DNA of 64,000 bases from Bacteroidales bacterium (lineage in GTDB: Bacteria > Bacteroidota > Bacteroidia > Bacteroidales > FEN-979): positions 1 through 64,000 of the forward strand of contig JAQWBQ010000008.1 in the NCBI GenBank assembly GCA_028706295.1, read 5' to 3'. Of this stretch, positions 1 to 9,700 are shown piece after piece. Numbering within the stretch: the first letter of the stretch is position 1; each line of letters begins with the position of its first letter. A program made the translations under genes and the position numbers. The notes under the pieces were generated by a model. The model did no database searches. It was not told where the DNA came from and saw nothing but the letters and a program-made list of their open reading frames with translations.

Positions 1-493
1 GACCTTTCAACGTGCCTTTCCGGTAAAAAACCGCAGCACGGCCCCAGGCAACCAGTTTCACAATCTGTTGGTTTCCGTTCAGCAGGAAACCAATTGAATC
101 ATCAACTACGAAAGGTGTATTCACGTTATGCGGATCTACGGTAACACGGACAAAGATGTAAATGCTGTCGTCACCCGGGATCTCCACATTTTCAACTTTG
201 GCCGAAGGAACACCGTTTACATTGATCCGGAAACATGATGATGATCCACCGGCAACCGATATGCTCGATATACTTACCTTCCGGTCATGGTTGTTATAAA
301 CCACGAGTCGATGGGTAACAGAGCCGACAGAAGGAAAAACGGTATCGAAAAACACCGTGTCAGTCGAAAAAGAAAGAGAAAGGTCCGGACTGGAATCCAA
401 TTTCTGGTTCTTTCTGCATGACACCGAAATTACAAACGTGACAAGGAGTGATAAAAATATGAAAATGAAATATTTAAACTTGTAAAATAGCAC
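1..493 (-). CDS. Putative surface lipoprotein, N-terminal part (gene runs off the left edge)
   Basis: My own reverse-strand translation gives an open frame of 164 codons from a GTG at 493 with no stop before the window edge. It opens with a hydrophobic signal segment followed by VISVSC, a plausible lipoprotein Cys. The next part reads LSFSTDTVFFDTVFPSVGS and then an Ig-like beta region with VAGGSSSCFRINVNGVPSAK and LVAWGRAA. I recognise this N-terminal pattern from Bacteroidota lipoproteins that often carry a right-handed beta-helix further on, but the C-terminus is not in the window. The exported-lipoprotein call is fairly safe and the function is unknown. It is divergent from the debranching enzyme gene. 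Confidence 0.65.
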   Translation of the reverse strand, partial: MLFYKFKYFIFIFLSLLVTFVISVSCRKNQKLDSSPDLSLSFSTDTVFFDTVFPSVGSVTHRLVVYNNHDRKVSISSISVAGGSSSCFRINVNGVPSAKVENVEIPGDDSIYIFVRVTVDPHNVNTPFVVDDSIGFLLNGNQQIVKLVAWGRAAVFYRKGTLKG

Positions 494-558
494 CGTTTAT
501 CGAATGTTAAGATATTATTAAGTTTGATTATAGGTAACGCTAAAAACACAGATTATTG

Positions 559-566
559 TAATTTTG
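559..566 (+). promoter_or_regulatory. Candidate -7 promoter element for the glycogen cluster
   Basis: TAATTTTG matches the Bacteroidota -7 consensus TAnnTTTG and lies about 50 bp before the preferred ATG at 617. No TTTG is seen at the ideal 19-bp distance, so only the -7 half is supported. Confidence 0.4.
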
Positions 567-616
567 CAAATCATTTTTAATGCTTATATTTGAATTTTTC
601 AAAGAAAATCAATACA

Positions 617-2557
617 ATGAGTTATATCAATTTTGACAAGACCCAACTCGTAAATCTTGAATATTCGCTCAGTCGTGAATTGCTTCGTTCAAACCGTGCA
701 GGTTCCTACGCAAATTCAACGATCATTAACTGCAATACCAGAAAGTATCACGGAATGCTTGTAACTCCGCAGCCCGGCATTGACCATGAAAATCACGTTC
801 TTTTGTCGTCATTGGATGAGACAATTATTCAAAGGGATGCCGAATTCAATCTCGGGATACATAAATATCCGGGCGGAGTCTATAACCCGAAAGGTCATAA
901 GTACTTCAGGGATTTTGTTACCGAGCCGATCCCGATGATGACCTACCGGGTAGGAGGGGTGATCCTGACCAAGGAAATGATCTTTACAACCCGTGAAGAC
1001 CGGATGATCATCAAATACACACTGGTGGATGCCCATTCTCCTACCAGGATCAGGTTGAAACCGTTTTTGGCGTTCAGGAATATCCACGCACTGAGCAGGG
1101 AGAACATCTTCGCAGACAAAAAATACGAACCGGTTTCGAAAGGAATCAAGGTCAGAATGTACCTGGGATACACCGACCTTTTCATGCAAATCTCCAGTGA
1201 AAATGAATACACCCATGTACCCGACTGGAATTATAATATTGAATACCAGGAGGAGATGGACCGAGGATATGAATACCAGGAAGACCTTTATACACCGGGT
1301 TTTTTCGAGTTCGATATAAAAAAAGGAGAAAGCGTTTATTTTGCAGCAGGGATCAGAGAAATCAAACCATCGATGATGAAAAGGGCATTTGAAGCTGAAC
1401 TAAAACTGCGCACCCCCCGGAACAATTTCGAGAATTGTCTTGCCAATGCTGCCCAGCAATTTATTATTGTCAAAGGGAAAAATACCGAAGTTCTGGCGGG
1501 ATTCCCCTGGTATGGACGATCGGGACGCGGTACCTTTATCTCACTGCCCGGTTTGACACTGGTTCAGGGTGATCATGTTACCTGTAAAGCGGTGATTGAT
1601 TCCATGATCGCTGAGATGCAAGGCCCGTTTTTCCCGAACACGGGCTCAGGTAGTTCTGCTACCTATTGTACTTCAGATACATCCCTCTGGTTTTTCTGGA
1701 CCCTCCAGCAATACGCACTTTTCACGGGTGTGACTGCCGGAATCTGGAAGGAGTACGGCAAAAAAATGAAGCTGATACTCGAAAGTTACCGCAACGGAAC
1801 GGATTATAATATCCATATGGAGCCCGACGGCTTGATCCATGCCGGCATTCCCGGAAAAGCGCTAACATGGATGGATGCCATTGCTTACGGGAAACCGGTC
1901 ACGCCCCGTTTAGGGAAAACCGTCGAAGTCAATGCATTATGGTACAATGCAATCTGCTTCAGCATTGCAGTGGCAGAGGCTGCAGGGGATTTGGATTTTG
2001 TCGGAGAATGGATCGAACTTGCCCGGATGATTCCCGATTCCTTTGTCTCCGCATTCTGGAGCCCGGAGAAAAAATACCTTGCTGATTATATTGATGGCGC
2101 TTATAAAGACTGGACGGTCAGACCCAATATGGTTATTGCGACCTCCCTCCCCTATACACCGGTAAAGGAAGAGATCAGAAAAGAGATCCTGAGCCGGGTA
2201 AAACAGGAGTTGTTAACGCCGAGAGGACTGCGTACACTGACCCCGAAAAGTCCGGTCTACAAAGGAAATTACTTCGGAAATACTTTTGAACGAGACACGG
2301 CTTGCCACCAGGGCACCGTCTCTCCATGGATTCTTGGCCATTTTGTTGAAGGATACCTGATGATTCATGGTAAGAGCGGACTTTCATTTATTAAATCAAT
2401 TTTTGAGGGATTTGAAGCTGTAATGACAGAACACGGAATAGGAACAATCTCAGAGTTTTATGACGGCGATCCTCCGAATGCACCAAGAGGGGCAATCTCC
2501 ATGGCATGGTCCGTAGCTGAACTTTTACGGATCAATTACCTGATAAAACAGGTTTAG
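617..2557 (+). CDS. Glycogen debranching enzyme (amylo-alpha-1,6-glucosidase family)
   Basis: 646-residue cytoplasmic enzyme expected to remove alpha-1,6 branch stubs from glycogen. The N-terminal GDE domain shows NRAGSYANSTIINCNTRKYHG. The C-terminal (alpha/alpha)6-barrel has TWMDAIAYGKPVTPR, VEVNALWYNA, and AISMAWSVAELLR near the end. The usual family motif GRDTFI reads GRGTFI here, with Gly305 (codon 1529-1531) where an Asp is expected. A TTG nine codons upstream (590) keeps the frame open, but ATG 617 begins the conserved sequence. It is the first gene of a same-strand glycogen cluster. The family call is firm; activity is less sure because of Gly305. Confidence 0.9.
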   Translation: MSYINFDKTQLVNLEYSLSRELLRSNRAGSYANSTIINCNTRKYHGMLVTPQPGIDHENHVLLSSLDETIIQRDAEFNLGIHKYPGGVYNPKGHKYFRDFVTEPIPMMTYRVGGVILTKEMIFTTREDRMIIKYTLVDAHSPTRIRLKPFLAFRNIHALSRENIFADKKYEPVSKGIKVRMYLGYTDLFMQISSENEYTHVPDWNYNIEYQEEMDRGYEYQEDLYTPGFFEFDIKKGESVYFAAGIREIKPSMMKRAFEAELKLRTPRNNFENCLANAAQQFIIVKGKNTEVLAGFPWYGRSGRGTFISLPGLTLVQGDHVTCKAVIDSMIAEMQGPFFPNTGSGSSATYCTSDTSLWFFWTLQQYALFTGVTAGIWKEYGKKMKLILESYRNGTDYNIHMEPDGLIHAGIPGKALTWMDAIAYGKPVTPRLGKTVEVNALWYNAICFSIAVAEAAGDLDFVGEWIELARMIPDSFVSAFWSPEKKYLADYIDGAYKDWTVRPNMVIATSLPYTPVKEEIRKEILSRVKQELLTPRGLRTLTPKSPVYKGNYFGNTFERDTACHQGTVSPWILGHFVEGYLMIHGKSGLSFIKSIFEGFEAVMTEHGIGTISEFYDGDPPNAPRGAISMAWSVAELLRINYLIKQV

Positions 2558-2664
2558 TGAAACCCGGGCAGAGCCGAACCCTTACTGTTCATTCTTTAAT
2601 TCAATATATTTTATAAATCGGAAAACAGAATTCGTCAGTTGTACATCGTAAATCAACAGATAAA

Positions 2665-3948
2665 ATGCGTGTTTTAATGTTTGGGTGGGAGTTCCCACCT
2701 CATATTACGGGTGGATTGGGAACGGCATGTTTCGGACTTACCAAAGGTCTGGTCAAACATGGTATCGGGGTGACCTTCGTCGTACCCAAAGCATTCGGAG
2801 ATGAAACCAAAGAGGGGTTCCGGTTGGTTAACGCCAGCGATATTGTTCTTGACATGGAACAGCATGAAACCCGACTCTTTCTGGAGAAAATCCAATATAT
2901 GGAGATTGGCTCCAACCTCGTTCCCTATCTTGATCCTGAAGAGTTTGAGATTGCAGTTACTGCACAAAAACTGGAAGAAAGCTCAGAACACAAAATATTC
3001 TCCAAACAATACACCTTTTCCGGGAAATATGGGCCTAACCTCATGGAGGAGGTTTCCCGTTATGCACTTGTCGCCACTTCACTCGCATCTGCCAGCGATT
3101 TCGATGTGATTCACGCCCACGATTGGTTGACCTATCCTGCCGGCATCGCTGCCAAGAAAATATCCGGAAAACCCCTGGTGGTTCATGTTCATGCCACTGA
3201 ATTCGACCGCTCGGGAGAGAATGTCAACCAACCGGTATATGATATTGAACGGCAAGGCATGACCGAAGCAGATGAGGTGATCACCGTGAGCAATCTGACC
3301 CGGCAGATCGTGATCGATCGTTATGGAATCCCCGCAGAGAAGGTGTTTACAGTACACAATGCCGTCGAACCTGTCGACCGCCCGGAACTTGAAGGTGTTA
3401 CGAAACATGTAAAAGAAAAAGTGGTTACCTTCCTGGGAAGGGTCACCTTCCAGAAAGGTCCGGATTACTTTGTCGAAGCTGCCTATAAAGTGTTGAAACG
3501 GGATTCCAACGTCAGGTTCGTCATGGCTGGCTCGGGTGACCTTCTCAACCGGATGATCCGCAGGGTGGCCCAGTTAAAAATTGCAACCAAGTTTCATTTT
3601 ACAGGCTTTCTTTCAGGTCCGGAAGTCGATACCATGTTTGCGATGAGCGATGTCTATGTGATGCCTTCGGTTTCAGAACCTTTTGGTATTTCTCCCCTGG
3701 AAGCCATGCGATCAAATGTACCTGTGGTGATATCCAAACAGTCGGGAGTAGCTGAAGTTCTTCAACATGCCCTAAAGGTGGATTTCTGGGATATCGATGC
3801 TCTGGCCGATGCTATCTACGGCATTCTCCATTATGACGGACTACGGAAAATGTTCATCCGTTATGGGAAGAGCGAAGTCGATAACATTCTTTGGGAGAAT
3901 GCTGCTGTCAATATTATTGATGTTTATAACAAAGCTGTTTATAAGTGA
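2665..3948 (+). CDS. GT4-family glycosyltransferase, probable glycogen or glucan synthase
   Basis: 427-residue GT-B fold enzyme. The N-terminal half has GWEFPPHITGGLGTA, the glycine-rich acceptor-side loop, and HAHDWLTYPAG. The C-terminal half has FLGRVTFQKGPDYF and the E-x7-E nucleotide-sugar motif SEPFGISPLEAM (Glu338 and Glu346). No membrane segment is visible. It sits 107 bp after the debranching gene and 4 bp before the GH57 gene, so it is very likely co-translated with the latter. Bacteroidota and archaeal relatives next to GH57 genes are annotated as glycogen synthases. Sugar donor and product are not proven by sequence; an exopolysaccharide role is the main alternative. Confidence 0.85.
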   Translation: MRVLMFGWEFPPHITGGLGTACFGLTKGLVKHGIGVTFVVPKAFGDETKEGFRLVNASDIVLDMEQHETRLFLEKIQYMEIGSNLVPYLDPEEFEIAVTAQKLEESSEHKIFSKQYTFSGKYGPNLMEEVSRYALVATSLASASDFDVIHAHDWLTYPAGIAAKKISGKPLVVHVHATEFDRSGENVNQPVYDIERQGMTEADEVITVSNLTRQIVIDRYGIPAEKVFTVHNAVEPVDRPELEGVTKHVKEKVVTFLGRVTFQKGPDYFVEAAYKVLKRDSNVRFVMAGSGDLLNRMIRRVAQLKIATKFHFTGFLSGPEVDTMFAMSDVYVMPSVSEPFGISPLEAMRSNVPVVISKQSGVAEVLQHALKVDFWDIDALADAIYGILHYDGLRKMFIRYGKSEVDNILWENAAVNIIDVYNKAVYK

Positions 3949-3952
3949 ATTT

Positions 3953-5389
3953 ATGAGATCGATCTGCCTTTATTTTCAAGTACATCAGCCCTTCCGGCTC
4001 AGGACTTACCGGTTCTTCAACATTGGTCACGACCATCACTACTACGATGATTACCAGAACAGGCATATCATTCGTCGGGTCGCTGAAAAGTCGTATCTGC
4101 CTGCCAACAAACTGATGCTCGAATTGATCAGGGAGTACGGGAGTGCCTTTCAGATAAGCTATTCCATTTCTGGAACTGCCTTAGAACAGCTCCAGACGTA
4201 TGTGCCCGCCGTGATTGAAAGCTTTCAGGAACTGGCAAGTACCGGACAGGTTGAATTCATTGCCGAGACTTATGCCCACTCCCTCTCTTCCTTAAAAAAT
4301 AAAGATGAATTCGTCAGGCAGGTCGATAAGCATGCCTCGACCATCCGGGAACTTTTCGGGAAAAAACCGCTGACTTTCCGGAATACCGAGCTGATCTACT
4401 CCGATCAGATTGGTGAAATGGTCGCGGAAATGGGATTCCATACGATGCTGACCGAAGGTGCAAAACACATCCTGGGCTGGAAAAGCCCCAATTATATCTA
4501 TTGCAACAACCTCAATCCAAAACTGAAAGTTTTACTCCGGAACTTCCCCCTCAGCGATGACCTTACTTTTCGGTTTTCAAATCAGGATTGGTCGGAATGG
4601 CCCCTCACCACTGAAAAATTCGTCAATTGGCTAAAATCCATCGAAAAACAGGAAGAAGTGGTAAACCTGTTCATCGATTATGAAACCATCGGAGAACACC
4701 AATGGGAGGAGACAGGTATTTTTGATTTCTTCAGACACCTTCCGTCGACTGTTTTTTCAACTTCCGATTTTGCCTTTAAAACACCAGATACACTGTATCA
4801 TGAACTACAACCCGTCTCAGCGATCTCCGTGATGCATCCGATTTCATGGGCTGATGAGGAACGGGATCTTACCGCCTGGCTGGGAAATGAAATGCAGGAT
4901 GAGGCATTTGCGAAACTTTATTCCTATGAATCGAAAGTCAGAGGCTGCGATGACCCTTCAATCCAACGAGATTGGATTTACCTGCAAACAAGTAACCATT
5001 TCTATTATATGTGCACCAAGTGGTTTTCGGCAGGGGAGGTACATAAGTACTTCAATCCCTACGGGTCTCCTTACGAGGCTTTTATCAACTACATGAATGT
5101 GCTCTCCGATTTCATGATCAGGGTCGACGATTATTACCTCCAGAAAGATTCCGAGAAGGAACCCTCCATTGATCAGCCCCCAGTATCTGTTGAAAAGAAG
5201 CCACGATCGGTGAAAAAGTCCAAGAAAGAAAAGGCAACTGAAATAAAGCCAGCCACCACCAGAAAGGCCAAAACGAAAATATCAAAACCAGGCCCAACGA
5301 CCTCCAACAAAAAAAAAAGCGGAAAATCTGAGAAAAAAACAGATGCCGTGGCAACCGGGAAAGCTCCAAAACAGGTAAGAAAGAAATAA
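3953..5389 (+). CDS. Glycoside hydrolase family 57 protein (alpha-amylase-like) with lysine-rich tail
   Basis: 478-residue GH57 enzyme acting on alpha-glucan. Conserved regions in order: YFQVHQPFRL at the N-terminus, GQVEFIAETYAHS, FRNTELIYSD with the expected nucleophile Glu146, and FIDYETIGEHQWEETG with the expected acid Asp242. The ATG at 3953 lies 4 bp after the upstream stop and starts directly at the conserved region. The open frame extends further upstream, but that part is the other frame of the GT4 gene. The last 78 residues (DNA about 5156-5389) are low-complexity with 23 lysines, not part of the hydrolase fold. Amylase is likelier than GH57 branching enzyme because the protein is short, but branching activity is not excluded. 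Confidence 0.88.
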   Translation: MRSICLYFQVHQPFRLRTYRFFNIGHDHHYYDDYQNRHIIRRVAEKSYLPANKLMLELIREYGSAFQISYSISGTALEQLQTYVPAVIESFQELASTGQVEFIAETYAHSLSSLKNKDEFVRQVDKHASTIRELFGKKPLTFRNTELIYSDQIGEMVAEMGFHTMLTEGAKHILGWKSPNYIYCNNLNPKLKVLLRNFPLSDDLTFRFSNQDWSEWPLTTEKFVNWLKSIEKQEEVVNLFIDYETIGEHQWEETGIFDFFRHLPSTVFSTSDFAFKTPDTLYHELQPVSAISVMHPISWADEERDLTAWLGNEMQDEAFAKLYSYESKVRGCDDPSIQRDWIYLQTSNHFYYMCTKWFSAGEVHKYFNPYGSPYEAFINYMNVLSDFMIRVDDYYLQKDSEKEPSIDQPPVSVEKKPRSVKKSKKEKATEIKPATTRKAKTKISKPGPTTSNKKKSGKSEKKTDAVATGKAPKQVRKK

Positions 5390-5409
5390 GTTGGTTTAAT
5401 GTTGATATT

Positions 5410-8400
5410 ATGAAGGACAAGGTATTTGAAACTCCTGATTACATCTTTGAAACGAGCTGGGAGGTTTGTAATAAAGTCGGCGGAATTTACACCACCATTG
5501 CAACCAAAGCCCAGATCCTTTCTGAGGATTTCAAGGACAACTACATCCTTATCGGACCTGATGTCTGGAAGGAAACCCATCAGAATCCGGAATTTCAGGA
5601 GGATAAATTTCTCTATAAATCATGGAGGCAGGTGGCTGAAACTGAAGGACTGCGCATAAAAGTCGGCCGGTGGAATATTCCCGGAAAGCCGGTCGTAATC
5701 CTGGTTGATTTCACTCCCTATTTCTCCGAAAAAGATAAAATCTTTGCCCACTTCTGGGAACAATATAAACTCGACTCCTTATCGGGAGGCTGGGATTATG
5801 TTGAACCCGCTTTTTTTGGATATGCTGTCGGAAAAGTCATTGAAAGCTTTTACAATTTCAACCTCTCACATCACGATAAAATCGTTGCTGTTTGTCATGA
5901 ATGGCTTACGGGTACCGGTATTCTGTATCTTAAAGAAATGGTCCCTCAGGTTGGGACTGTGTTCACGGCACATGCTACCGTGGTGGGCCGTTCTATTGCC
6001 GCCAACGAACTCCCGCTCTATAAAAACCTTGAAAATTATAACGGTGATGCCATGGCCCGACAGTTCGGTGTGACTTCAAAATTTTCACTCGAACGGCTGT
6101 CGGCTCAGGAAGCCGATTGCTTTACCACTCCCGGTCAAAACACCAACAATGAGGCAAAACAATTCCTGGGGATTGAGGCTGATTTGCTGACACCTGAAGG
6201 CTTCGACGACTCTTGGGTTCCTCCCCGCGATGTTTTCAATACAAAAAGAGAAACTTCGCGAAATAAAATCATGGAGGTGGCGGCCGGATTGATGGGAATG
6301 GAATTTCCTAAAAATACCATCCTGATCCTTAACAGCGGCAGATATGAACTACGGAACAAGGGATATGAACTGTTTATCGATGCCCTGGGTTTACTCAATT
6401 CCCAATCGAAACTTTCTCAGCCAATTATTGCAGTTGTGGCCATTCCAGGAGGGCCGACCGCACCTAAGAAAGATCTCATCAATCGAATCAATCAAAAGGA
6501 TTTTTCGCAAGTACGTCAGGAAGAATATTGCACCCATACCATCCTGGAACCGGAAAATGATCAGATTCTGAAACGGATCAAGGCCAGGGGTTTGATGAAC
6601 CGGCCCGAAGATAAAGTGAAGGTGATCTATATTCCTACTTATCTGACAGGTACCGACGGAATCTTTGACCTTAACTATTACGACCTGCTTATCGGGTTTG
6701 ACGGGACCGTTTTCCCATCCTATTACGAACCGTGGGGCTATTCATCACTTGAAAGCCTGTCATACCACATTCCCACAATTACCACATCGTTAACCGGTTT
6801 CGGACAATGGATCAAAGCAATGTTCCCGGGTCTGAAGGATTGTACTGCAGTGATCGACCGGAATGACGACAACGATAGCGAGGTTGTTGAAAATATTGTC
6901 AGACATATTATCAGTTGTGCTTCCAAAACTGAAAAAGAGATCATAAAAGCAAAGATTAAAGCCTATGAAATATCACGATCGGCTTTATGGAAAAACCTGA
7001 TTGTAAATTACAGGGAAGCTTTCTCCAATGCACTGGATAAAAGTCTGTCACGTGCTGAACTTTATGCAGGGAAGCAATCTCAGGTACAGGCCAGGGCATT
7101 AAAAACTTCAACAGAACTGAAACCGGAATGGAAAAAGGTTCTTATCCAGCAAAAACTTCCCGATAACCTTGCAAGCATTGAACGGATTGCTAAGAATCTT
7201 TGGTGGTCGTGGAATTACGATGGTTCCGAACTGTTCGAATTGATCAACAAGGATCGGTGGTATGAATTCAACTTTAACCCCATTGCCCTGATTGAATCGT
7301 TATCGTTCCTGGAACTTCAGGAACTAAGCGCCAATGAGAAATTTGTCAGTAAACTGAACAAGGTGACGGCCAATTTCGATGCCTATATGGCAAAAGTGGC
7401 TGATAAACCAGCGGATACCATCGCCTACTTCAGCATGGAATATGGCTTGCACGACACTGTTAAAATCTTCTCCGGTGGTCTTGGAATGCTTGCCGGCGAC
7501 TATCTCAAAGAAGCCAGCGACTCCAATATCAACATTGTTGGAATCGGCCTGCTGTACCGTTACGGATATTTTACCCAGAGTTTGTCAATTTTTGGAGATC
7601 AGATCGCGATTTACACCCCTCAGAAATTTACCCATTTGCCACTGATCCCGATCAGGGATGCACAGGGAAACTGGCTGAAGATCACATTTGCCTTCCCGGG
7701 GAGAACCATGTATGCCAAGGTTTGGCGCTGTGATGTGGGACGGGTACCTCTGTACCTTATGGATACGGATATTGAGGAGAACTCGGAGGTCGACCGCGCA
7801 ATAACCCATCAACTTTATGGCGGTGACCTCGAAAACAGACTGCGTCAGGAATTGCTACTTGGTATCGGAGGGATCAGGTTGCTCGACGCGATCAACATCA
7901 AACCCGACCTGTTCCATAGCAATGAAGGCCACTCCGCTTTTATTGGCCTTGAAAGGTTGCGCAAACTGATCCAGAATGAAAAACTGACCTTCCAACAATC
8001 CATGGAGGTGATCAGATCGTCAACCTTGTTTACCACCCATACACCCGTCCCTGCCGGCCACGATACCTTCCCGGAAGACCTCCTTCGTCAGTATCTTTCC
8101 CACTATCCGGATCAAATAAACATGAAGTGGGAACAGTTCGTAAACCTGGGCAGAATGGTCGATAATGATGCCAATGAAAAATTCTCCATGAGTGTTTTTG
8201 CGGCCAAATTCTCACAGGAGATTAATGGTGTCAGCAAAATACATGGCAGAGTGACCCGGGATATGTTTGCCAAATTGTACCAGGGGTATTATCCCGAAGA
8301 ATTGCATATCGGATATGTTACCAATGGCGTTCATCTTCCCACCTGGACCGCCAAATCCTGGCTTCAGCTCTATAAAAAGGAATTCGGTGACGGATTTTTC

Positions 8401-9657
8401 GAAGATCAGTCGAACCCCAACTATTGGAAAAAGATCCATGATGTTGACGATGAGACGATCTGGAAGACTAAGATGAAGCAAAAAGATCAGATGTCGGAGT
8501 TTTTGCTGCAACATTTGTATGCAGATATGACCCGCAGGCATGAGAATCCAAAGCTGATTTTTAAAATCAGGGAAAGCAGAAATCCCAAAGCACTGACTAT
8601 CGGATTTGCCAGAAGATTCGCCACCTATAAAAGAGCCCATCTGCTTTTCAGCAATCTCGACAGACTTTCTCGGATTGTGAACAATAAGGATAAGCCGGTT
8701 CAATTCATGTTTGCCGGCAAAGCCCACCCAAATGATAAAGCCGGCCAGGATTTGATAAAACGAATTTATGAGATTTCCCATCTGCCTGAGTTTCTCGGGA
8801 AGATTTTCTTCTTCGAGAATTACGATATGCGTCTCGCCAAGTATCTGATCAAAGGAGTGGATATCTGGCTCAATACTCCTACACGACCTTTGGAAGCTTC
8901 AGGAACGAGTGGCGAAAAGGCAGTCATGAATGGAGTTGTGAATTTCAGCGTCCTCGACGGATGGTGGGCCGAAGGTTACAGACCTAACGCCGGATGGGCG
9001 CTTCGGGAAGAGTCAACCTATGATAATCCGCAGTTTCAGGATGAGCTGGACGCAGAAACTATTTATTCCATACTCGAAGAAGAGATCATTCCGATTTACT
9101 ATGATGTGAATGAAAAAAATATTCCGGTAAAATGGGTCTCCTATATTAAAAACACGATTTCCGAGATTGCGCCCCATTTCACCATGAAACGTCAGCTTGA
9201 TGACTACATTCGCCAGTACTACCATCCGATGCTGAAAAGAACACGGATCCTGACCGGTAAAAATTACGAAATGGCCCGTCATATAGCCTCCTGGAAAAGA
9301 AAGGTAATCCGGGGATGGGAAAGCATTGAGGTGATATCGATGAAAGTTCCTGATTCGAACCAGAAACCGCTGCAATTGGGCGAATCGTTTAAAGCGGAAA
9401 TCATCCTTGATCTGAATGAATTATCAGGAACGGATATCGGGATCGAAGTGCTCTTCGGAAAAAAAATAAACGACGAAGTAAAGGAACCATCTTTCAAAGA
9501 AGAGATGACCCTGGTTAAATCGGAAAAGAATATCGTTTCGTTCGTTTGCGATATACCTATCAACCAGGCCGGTGTCTATGACTTTGTATTCCGCCTTTTC
9601 CCCAGAAGCCCCTTACTTCCCCACCGTCAGGATTTTAACCTCGTCAAGTGGATCTGA
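5410..9657 (+). CDS. Fused GT3 glycogen synthase and GT35 alpha-glucan phosphorylase
   Basis: 1415-residue two-enzyme protein. Residues about 10-560 are a eukaryotic-type GT3 glycogen synthase: SWEVCNKVGGIYTTIATKA, CHEWLTGTG, VFTAHATVVGRS, and YYEPWGYSSLES carrying Glu440 and Glu448. Residues about 590-690 match the DUF3417 phosphorylase N-domain (AKNLWWSWNYDG). Then comes the short-type phosphorylase: AYFSMEYGLHDTVKIFSGGL, HSNEGHSAF, TTHTPVPAGHDTF, and EASGTSGEKAVMNG, where Lys1170 should bind PLP. It would join UDP-glucose-dependent synthesis and phosphorolysis of glycogen in one chain. It follows GH57 by 20 bp. Bacteroidota are known to carry this pairing either fused or as adjacent genes. 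Confidence 0.93.
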   Translation: MKDKVFETPDYIFETSWEVCNKVGGIYTTIATKAQILSEDFKDNYILIGPDVWKETHQNPEFQEDKFLYKSWRQVAETEGLRIKVGRWNIPGKPVVILVDFTPYFSEKDKIFAHFWEQYKLDSLSGGWDYVEPAFFGYAVGKVIESFYNFNLSHHDKIVAVCHEWLTGTGILYLKEMVPQVGTVFTAHATVVGRSIAANELPLYKNLENYNGDAMARQFGVTSKFSLERLSAQEADCFTTPGQNTNNEAKQFLGIEADLLTPEGFDDSWVPPRDVFNTKRETSRNKIMEVAAGLMGMEFPKNTILILNSGRYELRNKGYELFIDALGLLNSQSKLSQPIIAVVAIPGGPTAPKKDLINRINQKDFSQVRQEEYCTHTILEPENDQILKRIKARGLMNRPEDKVKVIYIPTYLTGTDGIFDLNYYDLLIGFDGTVFPSYYEPWGYSSLESLSYHIPTITTSLTGFGQWIKAMFPGLKDCTAVIDRNDDNDSEVVENIVRHIISCASKTEKEIIKAKIKAYEISRSALWKNLIVNYREAFSNALDKSLSRAELYAGKQSQVQARALKTSTELKPEWKKVLIQQKLPDNLASIERIAKNLWWSWNYDGSELFELINKDRWYEFNFNPIALIESLSFLELQELSANEKFVSKLNKVTANFDAYMAKVADKPADTIAYFSMEYGLHDTVKIFSGGLGMLAGDYLKEASDSNINIVGIGLLYRYGYFTQSLSIFGDQIAIYTPQKFTHLPLIPIRDAQGNWLKITFAFPGRTMYAKVWRCDVGRVPLYLMDTDIEENSEVDRAITHQLYGGDLENRLRQELLLGIGGIRLLDAINIKPDLFHSNEGHSAFIGLERLRKLIQNEKLTFQQSMEVIRSSTLFTTHTPVPAGHDTFPEDLLRQYLSHYPDQINMKWEQFVNLGRMVDNDANEKFSMSVFAAKFSQEINGVSKIHGRVTRDMFAKLYQGYYPEELHIGYVTNGVHLPTWTAKSWLQLYKKEFGDGFFEDQSNPNYWKKIHDVDDETIWKTKMKQKDQMSEFLLQHLYADMTRRHENPKLIFKIRESRNPKALTIGFARRFATYKRAHLLFSNLDRLSRIVNNKDKPVQFMFAGKAHPNDKAGQDLIKRIYEISHLPEFLGKIFFFENYDMRLAKYLIKGVDIWLNTPTRPLEASGTSGEKAVMNGVVNFSVLDGWWAEGYRPNAGWALREESTYDNPQFQDELDAETIYSILEEEIIPIYYDVNEKNIPVKWVSYIKNTISEIAPHFTMKRQLDDYIRQYYHPMLKRTRILTGKNYEMARHIASWKRKVIRGWESIEVISMKVPDSNQKPLQLGESFKAEIILDLNELSGTDIGIEVLFGKKINDEVKEPSFKEEMTLVKSEKNIVSFVCDIPINQAGVYDFVFRLFPRSPLLPHRQDFNLVKWI

Positions 9658-9700
9658 TCTTATCAACCTATTGTTTAATATAAATGGAACTTTTTAGAAA

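Noticed and set aside
8212..8781. 189-codon open frame on the minus strand
   Set aside because: It lies wholly inside the phosphorylase domain of the fusion protein, which has clear family motifs in the plus frame.
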